Source: CAVQCA01 sp963763115
GTDB taxonomy: Bacteria; Pseudomonadota; Gammaproteobacteria; UBA9214
NCBI GenBank assembly: GCA_963763115.1
Contig: CAVXNM010000028.1
Span: 16,790 to 80,789 of the forward strand
Direction of reading: 5' to 3'
DNA length: 64,000 bases
Below are positions 60,897-64,000 of the stretch, piece by piece. The position numbers and the translations under genes are program-made. Position 1 is the stretch's first letter. Each line of letters opens with the position of its first letter. Below the pieces are notes generated by a model. The model was not told the origin of the DNA. It was given only the letters and a program-made list of their open reading frames with translations, and did not search any database.

Positions 60897-61298
60897 TCAG
60901 GGACACGGAACCTGCGACAGATCGCTCCCCACGGCATCGACCAGGATATCGAAGTTCTTGCCGATGATGGCACGGGTGCAGTTGCATTGCTGCTTGTTGG
61001 CAAGGATATAGTTACGCAACGCATCCTGGTTCTGCTCCGGCGCGTCGGCAAACTTTCCCATCAACACCCTGGTGTCCACATAAAGTTTTTCGGTGCTGCA
61101 ATCGTCCGGCCCCTGATAGCGGTCAAAATGCCTGTCCGTATCCCCGAGGATGTTTTTCAACAGTGCCGACAGACTGTTTTCGGCTTCCGGTTGCACCACA
61201 ACGGTAGGTTCGTCCGCGAGTAGTGGAACTGATCCGGGAAGTGACAACAGCAAGATGGCTGCGGCCAGGGAAGCGTGTCTCGACAGGGGTGGGATCAT
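60897..61298 (-). CDS. small secreted protein of unknown function
   Basis: 133 residues with a signal peptide (SLAAAILLLSLPGSVPLLA, cleaved near residue 29). The mature part has four or five cysteines (DDCSTEK, KQQCNCTR, VPCP) likely forming disulfides. AAGGAG lies a few bases before the ATG. Family not recognised. Confidence 0.65.
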   Translation of the reverse strand: MIPPLSRHASLAAAILLLSLPGSVPLLADEPTVVVQPEAENSLSALLKNILGDTDRHFDRYQGPDDCSTEKLYVDTRVLMGKFADAPEQNQDALRNYILANKQQCNCTRAIIGKNFDILVDAVGSDLSQVPCP

Positions 61299-61496
61299 GG
61301 CGTTTTTCTCCTTGGATTATGATCGATCGATTACAGTCGGTTCAGGCGGCGTATTCGGGGAGTATAGCAAAGCGGCTGTGTCCTGATTGCGACTGACGGG
61401 TGTTTCAGGATCGGGTAATTTTGCATCGTTATGCCCGCCGCCGTCTGGTCCGTCGCTGCACACGCCTGTCGCTGTCGCGGCATTGCCGTGCACCCG

Positions 61497-61850
61497 TTAT
61501 TTTTCCCTGCCACCGAGTGACGCCAGACTGACTGCCAGGATGACGATGACCAGCACGGGCCAGAAAGTGGGGACGGCCAGGGCGATTCCGGCAGCTCCGA
61601 GCAAAACGAGTCCGATCAGCAGGAACGTGCTCATACCCAGAATGACCAGACCGGCGAGGAGGCCGGTCAGCAGCAGGATGGCGAGAAAGGCGGGAACGGC
61701 GGCAATGCGTGCCAGAGGGTCGGTCACCGGTTCGCCGTTTATCGTCAGGCTGACATGTCCGCCATCGGGATGGAATAGATACGCCAGCAGGGCGAGCAGC
61801 AGGCCAAGCAGTACGATTTTCAGGATGAGGCCGGATTTTTTTCCATCCAT
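61497..61850 (-). CDS. small membrane protein
   Basis: 117 residues: helix at 8-26 (LILKIVLLGLLLALLAYLF), a short soluble stretch (HPDGGHVSLTINGEPVTDPL), then two or three helices (52-112) ending GGREK. It starts two bases after the DedA gene, so the two are co-transcribed. Function unknown. Confidence 0.72.
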   Translation of the reverse strand: MDGKKSGLILKIVLLGLLLALLAYLFHPDGGHVSLTINGEPVTDPLARIAAVPAFLAILLLTGLLAGLVILGMSTFLLIGLVLLGAAGIALAVPTFWPVLVIVILAVSLASLGGREK

Positions 61851-61852
61851 GA

Positions 61853-62488
61853 CTAGTTCCTCTTGCGGTTATGGTTTCTGCGAAACAGGTAGATGCCGAG
61901 TAACAATACCACGAGCAGCGTTCCCGCCCAGGTGTAGGGCGAGAGATAGCTGAAGCCGATGGCGAAGGTGTGGAAGTTTCTGTCCAGAAAAAACGCGCCC
62001 AGCCCCCACACGCCAACCCACAGCGCCGCGCCCAGGCTGGTCATCAGCAGGAACAGGAGCGGTGGCATCTGCAGCATGCCGACCAGGAGGTTGCTCAGCT
62101 GGCGCAGGCCGTCGATAAAGCGCGCCACCAGTATCAGCTTGCTGCCGTGGCGTTCGCAGAGTCGCTCCATGCGTTCGAAGCGGACCGGATCGACGGGCAG
62201 ACGAGCTAACAGCTTGCGACCGCCCAGCCTGCCCAGATAGTAGCCGATGAGATTGCCGGTGACCGTGGCGAACCAGGCTGAGACCAGCAGCAGGGTGATG
62301 TCGAATTTGCCGCGTGAGGCCAGTACGGCGCCGGCCACCAGCAGGGTCTGGCCGGGTGCGGGAATGCCGAGGCCTTCCACGGCGACGCCCGCCATGATGA
62401 TGACCAGGCCGTAATGCAGCAGCAGCGGTTCGAACCGGCCCGTCTCCGCCAGGAAGTGTTGCGATATTTCGGAAATCTCTCCAGCCAT
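61853..62488 (-). CDS. DedA-family membrane protein
   Basis: 211-residue member of the DedA (SNARE-associated) family, linked to membrane lipid carrier recycling and proton balance. Helices at about 22-45, 55-80, 140-165 and 175-200. The conserved E-G-x-G-I-P-x-P-G (VEGLGIPAPGQTLLVAGA) and GNLIGYYLGRLGGRKLL segments, and FIDGLRQLSNLLVGML with the conserved arginine, are visible. Confidence 0.92.
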   Translation of the reverse strand: MAGEISEISQHFLAETGRFEPLLLHYGLVIIMAGVAVEGLGIPAPGQTLLVAGAVLASRGKFDITLLLVSAWFATVTGNLIGYYLGRLGGRKLLARLPVDPVRFERMERLCERHGSKLILVARFIDGLRQLSNLLVGMLQMPPLLFLLMTSLGAALWVGVWGLGAFFLDRNFHTFAIGFSYLSPYTWAGTLLVVLLLGIYLFRRNHNRKRN

Positions 62489-62640
62489 CGATCTCGCCTG
62501 TTGGGCGGTGTTTGTCCGTCAGCGGATATAAGGTTACAAAATGGTAATGCGCCGGCGCTACTGGGACACTGTGTCCTTGTTTATACTGAACGCAGTCGTT
62601 ATCGCCCGTACGGGCGCAATACCGCGAAGTTACGCCGCTC

Positions 62641-63315
62641 ATGAACATTCTGGTCATCGAGGACGATTCCGATACCGCAAACTACCTGATCAAGGGTCTC
62701 AGGGAAAGCGGTCATGCGGTTGACCATGCCGCCGAGGGCAGGGAGGGACTGTACCTGGCGATGGAAGGATGTCATGAGGTCATGATCATCGATCGCATGC
62801 TGCCGGGCATCGACGGTCTGTCCATCATTCGTACCCTGCGGGCCGCGGGCAACCGGACCCCGGTGCTCATCCTGAGTGCGCTCGGTGAAGTCGACGACCG
62901 CGTTCACGGCCTGCGTGCGGGTGGCGATGATTACCTGGTCAAGCCCTTTGCCTACTCTGAATTGCTGGCGCGGCTGGAGGCGCTGCTGCGGCGCGGGAAT
63001 GCCGGTGCGGCCGATACCGTGCTGCGGGTGGCGGACCTGGAAATGGACCTGCTGTCGCGCACCGTGCGCCGCGCGGGGCAGGCGCTCGAGTTGCAGCCGC
63101 GCGAATTCCGGCTGCTGGAATACCTGATGCGCCATGCGGGACAGGTGGTGACGCGCACCATGCTGCTTGAGGGCGTCTGGGACTATCACTTCGATCCGCA
63201 GACCAATGTCATCGATGTGCACATCAGCCGCCTGCGCGGCAAGATCGACAAGGGGTTCGATCCGGCGCTGCTGCGCACGGTGCGCGGCGCCGGTTACAGT
63301 CTCGGTGCGCGCTAG
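62641..63315 (+). CDS. OmpR-family response regulator
   Basis: 224 residues. Receiver domain 1-115 with D8-D9 and phospho-acceptor D51 (IIDRMLPGIDG), plus LVKPF near 100. Winged-helix DNA-binding domain 125-224 (REFRLLEYLMRHAGQVVTRT, VIDVHISRLRGKIDKGF, TVRGAGYSLG). The stop codon TAG is formed by the first bases of an inverted-end element, yet the C-terminus has normal family length. The partner kinase follows 274 bases later. Homologues of this type often respond to metals or envelope stress; no target was identified. Confidence 0.93.
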   Translation: MNILVIEDDSDTANYLIKGLRESGHAVDHAAEGREGLYLAMEGCHEVMIIDRMLPGIDGLSIIRTLRAAGNRTPVLILSALGEVDDRVHGLRAGGDDYLVKPFAYSELLARLEALLRRGNAGAADTVLRVADLEMDLLSRTVRRAGQALELQPREFRLLEYLMRHAGQVVTRTMLLEGVWDYHFDPQTNVIDVHISRLRGKIDKGFDPALLRTVRGAGYSLGAR

Positions 63316-63582
63316 GCGCCTGTCCCTACAACGACGCGTCCCGATTTGTTGTTCGACCAATAAGATTTATAGCCACGGAAACACACGGAAATACACGGAA
63401 TAAATGCAATTCGACTCTTTCCATGTTATTCCGTGTGTTTCCGTGGCCATTCAATCGGATAGGCATACACTCTGCTGCGTCATGATTTCTGGTAAACCTG
63501 CCGGCGCCCGCGGTCGCCCCCCGCATTGGGTGCAGCCGTTTTCTCCGTGTCTGATGCCCTCGTATTAACCGGACAGGCTCCT
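63313..63582. mobile_element. inverted-end element, copy C, carrying a CCACGGAA palindrome
   Basis: The left end TAGGCGCCTGTCCCTA (63313) and right end TTAACCGGACAGGCTCCTGA resemble the ends of the elements at 11518 and 33754, more diverged. The interior contains GCCACGGAAACACACGGAAA (63372) and its mirror TTCCGTGTGTTTCCGTGGCC (63430). It separates a response regulator from its kinase. Confidence 0.65.
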
Positions 63583-63589
63583 GACCCGC

Positions 63590-64000
63590 ATGGCGACGCG
63601 CTATCTGCTGCACAGTTCGACTTTCCGCCTGGCGCTGATTTACATGGTGCTGTTCGGCGTCTCGGTCCTGATGCTGCTGGGGTTCATCTACTGGTCGACG
63701 GCCGCTTACCTGACGCAGCAAACCGACGCGACCATCGAGGCCGAGATTGCAGATCTTGCGGAGCGTTACCGCACGACGGGGCTCGCCGGGCTGACGACGC
63801 TGATATCGGCGCGTCTGTCACGCAAGCCCGCCGGTTCCGCGATCTACCTGCTGGTGGACAAGGACTTCGATTCGCTGCTCGGCAATCTCGACCGCTGGCC
63901 GCGTGGCGTACAGATCAAGGACGGCTGGATGGATTTCCGGCTGGAAGGCCCCGGGGCGGACAACGTGGATGTCCACCCGGCGCGCGCGCGGGTGTTCCGC
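63590..64000 (+). CDS. sensor histidine kinase, N-terminal part only
   Basis: 137 codons to the window edge. Helix 1 at residues 11-33 (FRLALIYMVLFGVSVLMLLG), then a periplasmic domain (about 34-137: AYLTQQTDATIEAEIADLAE, RPAGSAIYLLVDKD-like region). This is the usual start of a two-helix sensor kinase. It follows the OmpR-type regulator on the same strand, so the pair is a two-component system. The kinase core lies outside the window. Confidence 0.82.
   Translation, partial: MATRYLLHSSTFRLALIYMVLFGVSVLMLLGFIYWSTAAYLTQQTDATIEAEIADLAERYRTTGLAGLTTLISARLSRKPAGSAIYLLVDKDFDSLLGNLDRWPRGVQIKDGWMDFRLEGPGADNVDVHPARARVFR

Overview
The window looks like chromosomal DNA of a denitrifying gammaproteobacterium. 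The evidence is a FadE-type acyl-CoA dehydrogenase, a DNR-type Crp/Fnr regulator, a complete-looking cytochrome cd1 (nirS) heme d1 gene set with a fused nirDL, an Lpp-type outer membrane lipoprotein, and moderately high GC with dense same-strand operons. I cannot name the genus. Gene starts and functions are read from the sequence alone; no database search was run.

Layout. 1-2.6 kb: beta-oxidation genes on the minus strand (thiolase running off the edge, fadE). 3.2-11.4 kb (plus): a DNR-like regulator, then a cluster led by a perfect Fnr/DNR palindrome. It encodes a small membrane subunit, a CuA subunit (NorS-like), a heme-copper catalytic subunit without the cross-linked tyrosine (NorY-like), heme O synthase, a Sco copper chaperone, an unusual cytochrome b/ferredoxin/MvhD-like fusion, an unknown membrane-anchored protein and a hemerythrin. 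This is the most interesting part of the window: a probable alternative (sNOR-type) nitric oxide reductase with a possible dedicated electron-input module. 11.9-23.1 kb (minus): nirN, then nirJ-H-G-DL-F-C and nirS, with nirI upstream and DNR boxes before nirS and nirI. A CsgG-like lipoprotein gene sits inside this region on the plus strand.

24-28.7 kb (plus): a phosphate uptake locus with a Pho box, pstS broken by a frameshift in a T run, pstC, pstA, a decapitated second pstS and a Fic-like protein lacking the catalytic histidine. pstB and phoU are not present. 29-32.6 kb: small genes, a HAD phosphatase, an ars operon (arsR, arsI-like, arsC) and a decayed second copy of the Fic-like gene. 32.7-42.3 kb: an RND efflux pair, then pta-ackA and a BT1-like transporter. 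42.7-51 kb: a solute-binding lipoprotein, a multi-PAS histidine kinase with a REC-PP2C phosphatase and a STAS protein (partner-switching type), and zwf. 51.4-54.3 kb: a Cache/HAMP/GAF/HD-GYP gene split by a one-base shift in a G run. 55-64 kb: an OmpA-type lipoprotein, a class V aminotransferase, an Lpp-like lipoprotein flanked by two L,D-transpeptidase genes, several small envelope proteins, DedA, and a two-component system running off the right edge.

The intergenic regions are rich in repeats. There are at least three elements with TAGGAGCCTGTC-type inverted ends, two of which supply the stop codon of the gene to their left. There is a second inverted-end element nested inside another repeat, families built on CACCGCAAAGACGCAAAG and GGCCACGGAAACACACGGAA, and a REP-like inverted pair. 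No tRNA, rRNA, CRISPR array or full insertion sequence was recognised.
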